64,000 nt of DNA from Drosophila miranda (Eukaryota > Arthropoda > Insecta > Diptera > Drosophilidae). The stretch is taken from positions 1,658,001 through 1,722,000 of the forward strand of contig NC_046673.1 in NCBI RefSeq assembly GCF_003369915.1, written 5' to 3'. Below the pieces are notes generated by a model, which was not told the origin of the DNA, ran no database searches, and worked only from the letters and a program-made list of their open reading frames with translations. This document shows positions 35,239-46,600 of this stretch, in pieces. The first letter of the stretch is position 1, and every line of letters starts with the position of its first letter. The translations under genes were made by a program, and so were the position numbers.

Positions 35239-35805
35239 ATGTCTACTGAAGAAGCCGCCTATCCCACATATGTGATACTTGGCTCTGGGGGCCACACGGC
35301 CGAGATGTGCAAGATCACCAAGGCCCTCCTCCACCGGAGAGACAGTGACGAGTACCAGCCGATTCGCTTCATTGCTGCCAACAACGATGAGAACTCAGAT
35401 CGGCAACTGCAAGCCGCTCTGGGGCATTCTGGCGCTGAGAGCATTTTGCGGGTGCCACGGAGTCGCAGCGTAGGCCAAAGCTGGCTGAGCAGCGTGTTCA
35501 CCATCTTGTACGCTCTGATCTGGAGTTGCTGGCTCGTCTGGCGGGACCGCCCGCAGCTGGTGCTCTGCAATGGTCCCGGCACATGTGTGCCCTACTGCTA
35601 TGCTGCATACATGTGGCGTCTACTTGGCCGCCTGCCCCCCAAAAGCCGGATCGTGTTCGTGGAAAGCTTCTGCCGGGTGGAGACGCTCTCGCTGAGCGGG
35701 CGTCTCCTGCTACCGATTGTGGACATGTTCGTAGTACATTGGCCGGGACTGGCAAACCGCTACGAAAACCGACCCAACCTTCGCTACTTTGGACGACTCT
35801 TTTAA
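35239..35805 (+). CDS. Alg14: Alg14, UDP-GlcNAc transferase anchor subunit, copy B
   Basis: 188 residues, identical to copy A except Ala in WPGLANRY and silent changes near 35,660 and 35,712. All conserved motifs (GSGGHT, NGPGT, ESFCRVETLSLSG) are intact. As in copy A there is no N-terminal membrane anchor. It ends about 155 bp from the convergent Spartan stop. Confidence 0.95.
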   Translation: MSTEEAAYPTYVILGSGGHTAEMCKITKALLHRRDSDEYQPIRFIAANNDENSDRQLQAALGHSGAESILRVPRSRSVGQSWLSSVFTILYALIWSCWLVWRDRPQLVLCNGPGTCVPYCYAAYMWRLLGRLPPKSRIVFVESFCRVETLSLSGRLLLPIVDMFVVHWPGLANRYENRPNLRYFGRLF

Positions 35806-35959
35806 CAACTCTTAATGCTTTTGTTCATTTATTTAACGTAGGGAGAAAACGAAAAAGAAAAAAAATGTGTTCCAATTAAATAAGGAGCATAACATTCAAT
35901 GTATGATTTATGGAAATATTAGATTAGATATATGGAATATTATTAGGTAACAAAGTACA

Positions 35960-38412
35960 TTAGCGGCGGCGCTTGCTGGCGCAGAGGACGCGATGGGCCT
36001 CCATCTGGTGGCCGAGGTATTCCAGGCCGCACTTGGGGCATGTAATAGTCTTTTTAAAGAGATTCCGCTGACGCATCTGGCGCGGTGTCATTTCCTCCTC
36101 GCTTGTCCCGTTCTGGGCCGAATCACTAGAGCTGCTCAAGTTCAGCGGGGCTATCTCCTCCTCGGTGTAGCCAGCGTTTCGCAATACTTGCTTTGAGGAG
36201 GCTCGTTTACCCCCTGTGGCTGAGCGCTTTCCTTTTCCTGAAGTTATAGCTGTCGATGGCCTCTGGGCGTTCTTCGTGCTGTTAGTCTTTGGCAGCTTCT
36301 GCTTGAAGGAGGGCGGCTCAACTTTGTTGGTGATGAAGCACCCTTCAAAATGATTCGACAGTTGCGAACGTTTAATTCTGCCAAAGCAGATGGGGCATAT
36401 GACAATATCGTTGTTTAAATCTTTCGTGACCCGCGACCCAGTCGGCACGACATCGTTCTCCAGCTGGAACTCTGCCAGCAGGGTATCCACCCCGAACAAG
36501 TCGTCTATGACGGACTGGTCGGCCAACTCAGTGGCCGCTATAAGACTGCTATCAAGGTTCTGCTCGTCATCGTACTCATCGTCAATAAGAACGATATCAT
36601 CTTCGCCAAAATCCTGGGACTCGTCGAACATTACCTCTTCCTTGATCTTGCGCGTCCTCTCCTGACTGCTTATTCCACTTGAAAATAAAGTTGAGTTCTT
36701 GACGTATTCGTTTTCAGTCTTCTTTTTTTCCTCGTTATCATTGTCCCTTTCGTCATCGCTGCTCAGGATCAAAACTGTGGGCGTAATATCATCTGCAATC
36801 AAAACGTCCTCATCATAGGACTCCCAGGACAGAATAGGACTATCATCAACGTAGCTATGGGGACGCTTTCCAGTGCTTTTCTCGGTCTCTTCCTGCGCCT
36901 CTTTAGTTGGCTTATTCTCAAAGCGCTTCTGCCAAACATTACGCACGAAGTCGGAATTTCTAGTAGTGGAGCCTCCCGCAGCTGTGGACCCGGACAAAGT
37001 GTAGCCTTCGCCAGTCAAGAGGTTTTCTTTGGCCGTTTTAGCTTTGTTTTCCTTCTGGTCGCCGCTCTTGTTAAGATCTGTCATGCCCACGACATTGGAC
37101 TTGGTCGGCGGCTTGCTGCTGGTGGGCATGGCAAATGGATTGCGAGACTGCCCCGGGTACGAGGTGGGCGGAACGGAGCCGACCAAGTTGGATAGCAGAC
37201 CATTGGCTACGTTTGAGTCGATGGCCTGCTTCTTGGCGGGCGGATTGTCGATATAATTGCGTATATCCCCACTGACAGACCGAGTCTTTTTGGCATTCGG
37301 CTTGCGCAACGGCTTCTCCGGCTTGGATTTTTCTGGCTCGCTAACTTTCATAAAGGTTCCGCCGCAATCGCGCGTGTGCTTCTCCCACCACTGATCATTG
37401 GGGCCTGGGGGGCGGTTCGAGGTGCGTTTAACCCAGCCGCGGAAAGGATGACGGTTCTGACAGATGCCCGTGCAGCGCCAGACGTGAGTCTTATACATTT
37501 CCACCTCATCGTGAAAGGTATGATAGACGGTGATGTTAGTCCCGGCCACCTGGTTTATGGTAGTCATGATTCTTTTGAAATTCGGACCATGGCCGCCGTT
37601 GCCCTCGCGTATGTTCTGTATAAAGCAATAGGCATGGATCATTTCATGCTGCACAGAAAAAGAGATGAGTGGTTGGAAAACATGGAGACTTGTTCGTGGG
37701 GAGGCAAGGGACTCACCAGAAGAGTTTCTATGAGGTCCTTGCGAGGACGTAGCTTGAGAAGCGGCTCGCTTAGCCGGATTGTAATCTCCTTGGTGTATCT
37801 GTTGCTGCGAAGATAGCAAATCCCAGCACACGAGTACATGCGCTTGCTCCACTCCAGGACGACGGCGCCCAGACGCCTCTGAAAGAACTTTTCGTCAAAG
37901 CGCACGAACATGGAGAAGATGTTGGGCGTGGGATCCAGAATCTCCCAGTCGTCATGTACCAGATTGCTGGTCTGATTCAGGTAGTCCTCAGCTCTGCTCA
38001 CAGCACTTGTTCGGCCTGGCTTAGGCTTTGGCGAGCTCTTGGGCAACGTATTCTAAGGGTGGTTCAAATGCTTGTTTACATTGAAACTCGTTGAAGAAGT
38101 GGTGCTAACCTTTACATCCTTTTTTGATGGATAAACAAACTGGATGCTGCCGTCCAGGTCGCCATCTGCGCCCTCATTTTGTTCCTCGGACTGAAGCTTG
38201 ACAGCCAACAAATAGTCAGCTTCTTCCGATGCTTCCGATTTTGATGGCTGGGAGTCCTAAGCACACATGTACAAATGGGAGTATTCAGGAAGTTCTGGTA
38301 AATGTTTTTTTGTGCTGAAACTTACCCGCTGACTCTGATGTTGTGTGGCGTCCCCTCCGTTCAGTTCATGGCTTAGACGGAGGGCAAGCAAATAGTCGCT
38401 ATCTTCGGACAT
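35960..38412 (-). CDS. mh: SprT-family DNA-protein crosslink protease Spartan (maternal haploid)
   Basis: Four exons: 38326-38412, 38110-38256, 37717-38052 and 35960-37648, all phase 0 with GT-AG introns, giving 752 residues. The SprT metalloprotease domain contains HEMIH at residues 191-195, split off exactly at the exon 4 boundary, and the third zinc ligand His210 in GNGGHGPNF. It is followed by the zinc-ribbon-like region VWRCTGICQNR...RDCGGTF. The C terminus has two UBZ4-type fingers: C608-x2-C611...H623-x3-C627 and C727-x2-C730...H742-x3-C746. Spartan degrades DNA-crosslinked proteins during replication; in flies mh is needed for paternal chromosome integrity in the first embryonic mitosis. 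The N terminus carries two similar acidic motifs (EDSDYLLALRLSHEL in exon 1, EEADYLLAVKLQSEE in exon 2). The middle is long, acidic and disordered. Confidence 0.95.
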
Positions 38413-38670
38413 CGTACACACCGATGCAGCAGTGCTGCTGTCTAATTGTTTATAGATATTACGCAGTTCTTCAAAAATATATGCGGAGCCCACGAATTGG
38501 CGCTTCACTTTGGCAGTGAGACCGTTTCGCGAAACCAAGAAAACGTGAAATCGCTTTATGCGTTTAGTGCGTTTAGTGCGTTTAGTTTTTGGACGAATCC
38601 AGCGACTCACTGATATCAAATTTTCAATAATTGTTTGGATTCTGTATCCCAATCCCAACAATTCCTCGTA
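38413..38670. promoter_or_regulatory. Upstream region of Spartan
   Basis: Short 5' flank of the minus-strand gene, including three tandem GCGTTTAGT units (about 38,560-38,585). No DRE or TATA motif was identified. The adjacent retrotransposon tail begins by about 38,680, so the native promoter is short or partly supplied by repeat DNA. Confidence 0.4.
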
Positions 38671-38679
38671 CTACCCCAC

Positions 38680-39505
38680 CACAATCCGTAACCTCGTCAC
38701 CAAACTATTTCCATAAATAACAATTACCTGGATACCTAGCTAAATTGACATAAAAGGGAACGAAAACTACCTCCAAACAAGCTCTCATATATACCCCCAA
38801 TCATAATTCTAACGACATCTCACTATTCCTTAAGAAAATCCTCCTATCGAAACAAACAGACCTCCTCACCAAGACTTCCCCCTGGTACCAACAAGTTATT
38901 AATCTATCCTCCACTCATCCTCCCTCCAAAAACCTAAACAACCTTAACAGAAGACACCAAGCCATCCTAAACAGATTGAGTCTAGGGCACACAAGATTCA
39001 CCAATGCCCACTACATGGATAAAACATCCTCTAACGCATGGCCACTGTGCCACAACCCAACCATAAACATAAGACACATACATACTATACACATGCCCCG
39101 CCCTCTCTCTTCAAAGATCCTCAATATTCCATAACACCGACCCCATGCAATACATCTCCAATCCTAACAACAATAACGCAAAAATAGTCCTCAACTACCT
39201 AGTTCAATCTAAAATCATTCACTACATAGTATAACCTCATAAACAATCATCCCTGTACATATGTATATGTACATACATATACACAATTAGTATATTAGAT
39301 AATAATTCCTCCACAACATATAATAACGTATAAAACCAACCCTGTACATATGTATGTATATAAGTACATTCATACTCAAGTGTATAATAATACCATAGCG
39401 AGCTTAAGGCCTCAGTAGCTATAGCCCCATACCTTGTTAATGCCTAGTTTTAACTATTTATTAGCTTTATATAATAATAATAATAATGATAATAATAATA
39501 ATAAA
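38680..39505 (+). mobile_element. I-clade non-LTR retrotransposon 3' end, degenerate
   Basis: The plus strand at 38,940-39,100 reads NRRHQAILNRLSLGHTRFTN, then AHYMDKTSSNAWPLCH, the RxRxGHTR...C motif found at the C terminus of I-like and jockey-like ORF2 proteins. Stops follow and the 3' untranslated part ends in a (TAATAA)n-type tail at 39,472-39,503, characteristic of I-element 3' ends. The 5' part is missing, as is usual for target-primed insertions. Confidence 0.65.
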
Positions 39506-40246
39506 AACTTACGTATGCATGTATTTAACAGAATTAGTTTGCCTCGGCTACTTTGATTCCTATTGCTGGGACATTTTCAAGTATAGGAAAACTGCACGAG
39601 TACGAAATTTAAAGCAGATATGCGATTGCTTTCGATTTCGGCGGTGGGGTTTGCTTGCCGTGCCATCTGCTTTTCATCTACTCCTTCCCACCCACCGACA
39701 CCTGCGGTGATCTCCACCGCCTACAGATGGCGTCAGACGGCTGGCAGCCGGAGGCGGCCAGAATAAGTGACGACGGCGTGGAGAGAGATCAGTGGAGCGG
39801 TGACACGTGTCGAATCGTGGCCACCATTAGCCCGGGCTCGAGTCCACACAGCGTCGACTCGGTTCCACTATCTCACAGCCTCTAGCAGGTGTCAATCCTC
39901 CGAAACATACATTCAACGCAGGTCCATGCACAGCATCCCCACGGCTGCAATCCTCTAGAAAATCCGCCAGTGCTCCAGGAGGCACAGATTCCTTCCACCT
40001 TCAACGCTCCACAGTTGCCACCCGGTTTAAAGCCTCCACTGTTTCCACTCGACTCGACCAGCACTCCATAAGCAGTCGTGCCCAGCACCACCAACCTTGC
40101 GGAAAGTACCGTGGACATTCAAGCCGCAATCTTTGGCAACATTGGCAACACCTGGCACAGCTGTATCCGATATCCGATCGGGCACAGCAGCATCATGTCT
40201 ACCTTCTAGCAACCAGCAACCAGCAAAGAGCATCCAGCATCATCCA
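39506..40246 (+). other. Coding-like leader of the W/Q-rich gene
   Basis: A likely acceptor (ACCGCCTACAG) precedes ATGGCGTCAGACGG at 39727. The frame from there is coding-like but has stops at 39883, 40069 and about 40,207, while another frame is open from 40,031 to the GTAAGT donor at 40,269 and joins the downstream gene in phase. It is best read as a long 5' UTR exon, possibly a decayed coding exon. Confidence 0.35.
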
Positions 40247-41057
40247 ATGTCTGGTCCCCATCCGAATCGTAAGTACGTATAACACAGCCCCCAAACGCAC
40301 TCAAATAACAGGCAGAGACGGTCCAGGAATCGAAGAACCGAGCAACCGAGCCACCGAGTAGTATAGTAGCATAAACAAAGAGTCAAGCTGGTAAACAAAA
40401 TACCCCAAGACGGACTCTTGCGATGTGCCACCTTCATTCATATTTATATTCATGTTCATCTGAAACCCAGCAATTCCGCTGATTTCGCTGAATAGGAGGG
40501 AGTGTTTGGGGGAGTGCATTTGTCTGAGGAATGAAATATGATCCATAAACAGTCCGAGTCGAACAGGCTGCTATTGTTTTTATTCTTTACCCTACCTCGA
40601 TCCGTCTATCATCATTTGATTGCAGTTAGTTAGCGCGAAAAAGTTTGCGATCGCAGCCTTGGCCTTAGAAAAGTGTTCTCGGTTTTTCTCTCTCCGAACC
40701 GAAGAAGGTCTTGCTCTTTCCGAGTCTCTTCGTTTGTTCCATCAGTGCTGGCAAGCCGCGCCTAAAGTCGTTTGTGTTCAAAGCTTGTCCGCAGACAAGC
40801 CACGGCCAAGCAACAGACGGGAAAGAGCAGTGCAGTCGAGCTTTCAAGAAGCGAGTGGGGGCGAGTTCCGCGCTCAGGAATTGACGGGCGGAGGTGGCGA
40901 AATTAAGGCTCCAGATCCCGAGATCTTTGCAACGGAATGAAGGCAGAGTAGAGCAAAACTAAGCAATAAGCAATAAGCAGCTGCCACAGGCAGACCAGAC
41001 CAGATCAGACCAGACCGATTGGATTGGCTATCATACTAGCACACACCTGCACACCCA

Positions 41058-41089
<32 letters not shown>

Positions 41090-43349
41090 GAAAAAACTGC
41101 TTTGACCCTTTCCTTCGACTTTGCAGATAATGACGAAGCCTTGGCAATGGCTCGTCGTGTAACACATCCCGATTTGCTGCGGGAGAACAGTAGCCGACCC
41201 TTTGTCCTGCAGCGCTGGCAGTCCGGGTCCGGATCCGGGTCTGGGTCTGGGTCTGGCTCTGGGTCTGCGTCCGGCCTCAACAGTGGCCAGCGCATTCGTA
41301 TATCGTTCGGTGAAGAGAATGCCCTTTACAATTACAACCGCATCAAGCCCCTGACCCTGGACAGCTTCTTCAATTTTGAAGAGCTCGACTGTAGAGCAGG
41401 GGCCGTCGGCAAGGGGAGACCCCAATCCAAGACAAAGCCATCCACATCGACATTAATCAGCGATAGGCCCGTGCCGCCGTCTGGTACCGCTGATCCTAAT
41501 GGCCAAGAGCCCCATTTATCCAGTAGAAGCGGCAATCAGAGCCGTATGCATGGCCAGGTACCACAAACCCACGCACACAGTCGCATTCACGGACCCCATA
41601 CTCTTCCATCCAGCAGTGTCTCGCTGCCGCTGATCTTCGGTCTACTGATAGATGGCCACACATGGGGCGGTGGTGGAGCACTAGTTGAGAGGGAGATCTG
41701 CCGATCAGTCAAGATATGGCGGAATCAAGTCCACTTCAATTTGGGATTGCAGGTGGAACGCGACCAGGAAGAAGACAACGCCGCCCAACGCGAGTTGAAG
41801 CCCGTTGGCTTCGAGACCCAGAATGCACGGCGCAGGAATGCCATGGCGGCGCGTCAGAGCCGAATAATGGACCAAAACCAGAGCGTATATTTCATTATAA
41901 ATATATCGTTGGGTGGCACAGAGAACGGGCTACAAAACAGAATAGAGAACGGCCAGGACAAATCTCCAGAGAATGCCCACGATATAGTCTGGCGGGGAAT
42001 TGACATGGCTCGCCCCGCACAATCTCAGAATGAAACCACTTACTACCCGCATCAGGAACAAAGCGCAGACGACATATATCCCACATACTGGGAGAGCCAG
42101 CAGCAGCCGGATTGTGCCAATCGCTGGGACATGCATTCGCCTCTGGGGACGCCCAATGCCAAGGGACAAGTGCCCATCTATCAGGTAGAGCGGGAGCGCC
42201 CACATCGCAACCCAAAGCAGACTTACCAGAATCTTCCGGACCACTACAATCCACAGGATCAAGCGAACCATCACTGGCAAAGTGATGGTCCTGGCCCGTC
42301 CAACAGTAGCGATCAGTGGCGCTCCATCCATCGCCAAATGGAGCCAAATTCCCAGCAGCAGCCACATTCTGAGTACGACCAGCATCAGCCCATGCCCATG
42401 TCCATGCAGCCCCTGATGGAGGAGGAGGAGGTGGCGCAGGTGGCGGGTATGCATATGAGTCCGGATGAGCGGCAGCAGTCAAAGCTGATGGAGCTCCTCA
42501 GGATGGTCAGGCAGAAGGAGCCACTACTACTGCAGCTTCAGCAGCGCGCCGTCTTCGAGCCGGTAGTCAGTGGCTGCGGCCACAACTGGAACTGGCTGGA
42601 GAACAGCAGACAGATCGAGATGATTAACAGCTTGGAATACTTTCCGGTGAAGGCCTCGCAGGAGCTGCTGCTCGGAGCGACCTTGTACGCCCTGTACGAC
42701 GAGCATTTCTACAATCTCGCCGAGGGATGGTGCTACAGGGGCACTCTCGATCCGCCCGTGCAGATAACAATGCCCTACCATCCAGTGTATAACACGTATC
42801 ACCATCAGCCGCTTTGGCAGAACTGGCAGTGGCACTGGCACCATTGGCCGCTGAAGCAGCTGCTGCACTGGCAGCACCACAACGAGTGGCAACAGCAGCG
42901 CCAGCAGCAGTGGTATTGGCAGCACTTTTATTGGCAGCAGGAGCGACTACATCAATGGCGGCAGCAACAGCAGGAGCAAAACCAGGACCCGCACCAGAAG
43001 CAGGTGCAGCATCAGCAGCAGGGCCAGTGGCGTTGGCAGTGCAGCCCGAAGTCGGGGTCGAGATGGAGCTACCACCACCACTACCACCCATATACAAATA
43101 ACCCAACATCAGAAGCTATGACTTTTGAAAACAGGTCCAACTGGAAGCCGCCAACGCAGGTGAACTTTCAACAATAAAAAGTTCACGCTTTTATTTATAA
43201 ACTTGCTCTTTTCGATTCAGTACAAGAGCCTAGCGGAGACAATCGCAAGTATGGAAGAACCTTTCAGTGGACCGACACAGGAAATGCTGAATCTAAGCAC
43301 ACAACATTTTCCACCGCTGCCAAAACCGCAGAGTCGTGGACAGAAATGA
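40247..43349 (+). CDS. Unrecognised Trp/Gln/His-rich protein
   Basis: I do not recognise this gene. The proposed model has three exons: 40247-40268 (MSGPHPN), 41127-43159 and 43221-43349, 727 residues. The donor GTAAGT at 40269 and acceptor CGACTTTGCAG at 41126 join in phase, and the (CA)n tract at 41,060-41,090 falls in that intron. The last intron (43160-43220, 61 nt, CAG|GTGAAC to TTCGATTCAG) replaces an early stop with the tail YKSLAETIASMEEPFSGPTQ...FPPLPKPQSRGQK. Visible parts are a Gly-Ser repeat (GSGSGSGS) near residue 35, a Gln/His-rich middle, a compact region (ENSRQIEMINSLEYFPVKAS, ELLLGATLYALYDEHFYNLA) that may be the folded domain, and a strongly Trp/Gln/His-rich stretch near the C terminus. 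The pattern suggests a fast-evolving gene; function unknown. An alternative start is 41147. Confidence 0.65.
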
Positions 43350-43575
43350 GGTGAAAGACTAAAGTAAGAACCGAATGCTATTACACAGTCATAAGTAGTG
43401 GCGATTGAGCAGCGGAAGTCTGCGGGATCTACGCGGGATACAATTTTTATTTTGTTTTCAACTAGATGTACACAAAGTGATTCCTTATTTCATTAAAAAT
43501 TTAAATAATATTAAATTTCAAATGTTCCTCCAAATTGGAAGTGCCAGTGCTGTAAACACACTGCTGCTTGTTTGA

Positions 43576-43583
43576 TATCGATA
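43576..43583. promoter_or_regulatory. DRE (TATCGATA) upstream of the RSRC2-like gene
   Basis: Perfect DRE 99 bp before the ATG at 43682, consistent with a DREF-type housekeeping promoter. Confidence 0.6.
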
Positions 43584-43681
43584 GCCCAATGTCCTCTTTC
43601 GCTCAGGTTGGCAGGGCTATGCCTCAAGCGATTCAGTAATTTTTTGATGCCGATTTTCTGCCAATTAAAGAACGGCAAATA

Positions 43682-46600
43682 ATGGAGGCTCTTGTCAACT
43701 ATAGCAGCGAAGATGACCAAGATGATGCTGGCTATCAAATACGGGTAAATAAATAAATAAACAATTACTGGAAGAAGCTGAAAAAACGCACTTAAATCGA
43801 ACGCCAGGGCTCATATTGTGTACACATTTTGTCAGTGGCGTGCGTTGTACATCCATGTGTGTGTGTAGGTGTGTGTATGTGTGTGTGTGAAAAACCGATA
43901 TCCAAAATGAACTAAAAAAAAAAGAAACAAATAGTGTACAAATTTATATTACTTGAACTACCGAATATTTCCTCTTTCAATAGTCCACATCCAGATCCAC
44001 ACTCTAACCAAAAACCCAACCGTACTGTCCACCTCTCTACTTAGTTGTATCCTAGTGCTTTAGTAAAATAATGCGAATTTGCTGTTTCTGAATAGTTGAA
44101 AAATTCCCCTAGGCACCACCACCACAACCAACGAAATCGGCTGCTTTGGTAGTCACCGCTGCCGCCTCTGCCTCTGCCTCTGCAAAAGCCGCTGCAACTG
44201 CCTTAAAGCATCAGTATAAGGCCAAAAAGAACAACAACGAAGGCAGCAGCAACAACAGCAGCAGCCAGAAGCAGCAACACCAACGGCAACGGCAACGGGA
44301 ACGGCAACGTCAGCGCCGACGCTCTAGCAGCAGCAGTAGTAGCAGCAGCAGCAGCAGCAGCGGCAGCAGCAGCAGTAGCAGTGGCAGCAGTAGCAGCGGC
44401 AGCAGCAGCAGTAGCAGCAGCAGCGCCAGTGGAAAGTCGAAGAGACGGAAAAGTACACCGCCACTGCCGCAGCCAGAGTCCACGGTGGCCACCGGCAGAA
44501 AGCAACATCACAGGAGTAGCAGTCGCAGTCGCCAGTCGAACAGCAGCAGCACCATTGATAAGGTAATGATGACGTTTCAAGAATCGATTTCTAAACTAAA
44601 TGTTTATTATACATACATATATGTATATACATAGGTGTGTAGATGCATGAGTTTGGAACGGATGGCCAATGCCAGATAAGTTCTGCATCTCGGAAAATAT
44701 ATTTTCATGTAGCGCCTCCGCATAGAAATAACTGTGTATATGTATGTCGTCTGCCTCTATAGCCTTCGATCCGAACGATCTACGGCACTCTCACATTCGT
44801 TCCATTCGTTCTTGTCCTGGCCCGGTCGTGAATGTTTTTGAAAGAACAATCAGAAAGCAAGGCATTCTTCGGGGCACCGAAGGCTTTGCATACCCTTGCA
44901 GATCGATTGTGGCCATTCGATGTACACACATATGTTGATGTAGTACATATGTACATTATATACCCACTTGATCATAATAATAGGTACACGTTGAAGCTTT
45001 TCATTAATAATTAGTTTTATCGTACTTTAAGTGTTGAAAACAAAATTTTTTTTGGTATGTTTTATTTGTCAATGTATTGCAGTTCCGTGACAAAAAAATG
45101 AAACAGGGAAACCGCCGAATAACATCACATTTTGGCTGATCAAAATAATAGGTACAGTGTCAGTAAATTTTGAATATCAAGTGAATAATTTGGAAATTCT
45201 TGGCTTTTTGGCAATTAAACATCCATTTCATTTAACTACAGTCTAAATATAAACAAATAATTATTTTTTTTTTTACAAGAATAGGCCGAAAGTCTTATTG
45301 TACAGCCCAATTGGCTCTTAGTCTGAAAAAAGAAGGCCAATCTCTTCGGGCCATTGCTAAATTAATGAAAAGGTTTCATAATTTAGTTGAAATGCTTTAA
45401 AAATAAAAACCTAGTCAGGAAACTCGCGGAAAGCCACAGAAAACAACCATAACACGTGACCACTACATACTTTTCTTTGAGGAATAAGGACCCATTTAAG
45501 TCGTCAAAGGCTATTGTATCAGAAATTGCACTAGAAGTTAGTGCTCCAACGATCCGTAGACGGCTACAACAAGCCAGCCTTCCAAGGAGAATAGAAAGAA
45601 AGATCCAACTTACGCGTCAAAAAAATTTAGCCATGGGGCAAACTTTTGCTAAAGATCATAAAAACTGCGCAGGATGCGCCGGAGAGAAAAAGTGGAGAAG
45701 CCTTTTATGGAGCGACGAAACTAAAATAAATTTATTAGGGAATGAATGTGAAAGCAATGTAGGAAGCATTAAAAGAAAGAATTTTGATCCATGTTTCACA
45801 AAAAAAATTTGTCAAACATGGAGGTGCCAGTTAAAGATATGGGGCTGCTCATCCTGGTACGGCGTAGGTCCATTTTTCCTGACAACGAACAGAATGGACG
45901 CTGAGCAATACAAACCCAGATTGCAGACAGTTATGCTATCTTATGCTGAAGAAAACATGAGTTTCCATTGGGTATTTAAGTAATATAACGACCCAAGGCA
46001 CACATCCAAGCTTTTGACCAAATTTGTTGAGGACCAAACAATAGACGTTTTAAAGTGGCTTCTTAAATTTTCCGACTTAAATCCAATCGAAAACTTGTGG
46101 GCAGATTTACGAAACAAAATTAGCTAAGTTTTCATTTTCAAATAATCAAAAATTATGCGAGGGCATCCAAAAATTGTGGTATGAGACACCTGCCAGACGC
46201 TTATTAAAAGTACGCCAAAAATAATTATAAAGGTGACAAAAAATAAAGGTGGATACATCGGATATTAACTATCAAATCCCATTTAGGCAAAAAAAAAATA
46301 ATAATAACAAGTTAACAAACTTTTTTCATAACAATACTTGAAGTGTACCTATTATTTTGAGCAGCATGATATTGACTGTGAAGTACAAATGGAGCTATTT
46401 TCTTTTATAACATTATCTTATAATATAATCAAGTTTATTTGATTTAAAACAGATACTTAAGGAATAATTGAGAACTAATTTTAAGTTTAATATATTGCAT
46501 AAAACCGTTTTCTGTTATGTTAAAGTTTACGTAGATGTGTGTACCTATTATTATGATCAAGTGTGTATGTATTCGATTTGGCTTTTGGCAGCGGACCAGC

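Larger units (their letters stand above)
30721..35867. repeat. Tandem duplication unit, copy B
   Basis: Second copy of the Grip128-Alg14 unit. Its right edge continues past AAAAATGTG into single-copy sequence before Spartan, where copy A instead jumps to the unit start. At most one base (T) is shared at the junction, so no long homology mediated the event. Offset from copy A is 5,149 at the start, 5,139 after a 10-bp deletion (near 31,070) and 5,152 after a 13-bp difference (near 35,140-35,160). Confidence 0.97.

Noticed and set aside
41024..41146. N-terminal extension of the W/Q-rich gene through His-Thr repeats
   Set aside because: It translates a (CA)n tract that ends in a pyrimidine-rich acceptor (CGACTTTGCAG), so it is intronic.
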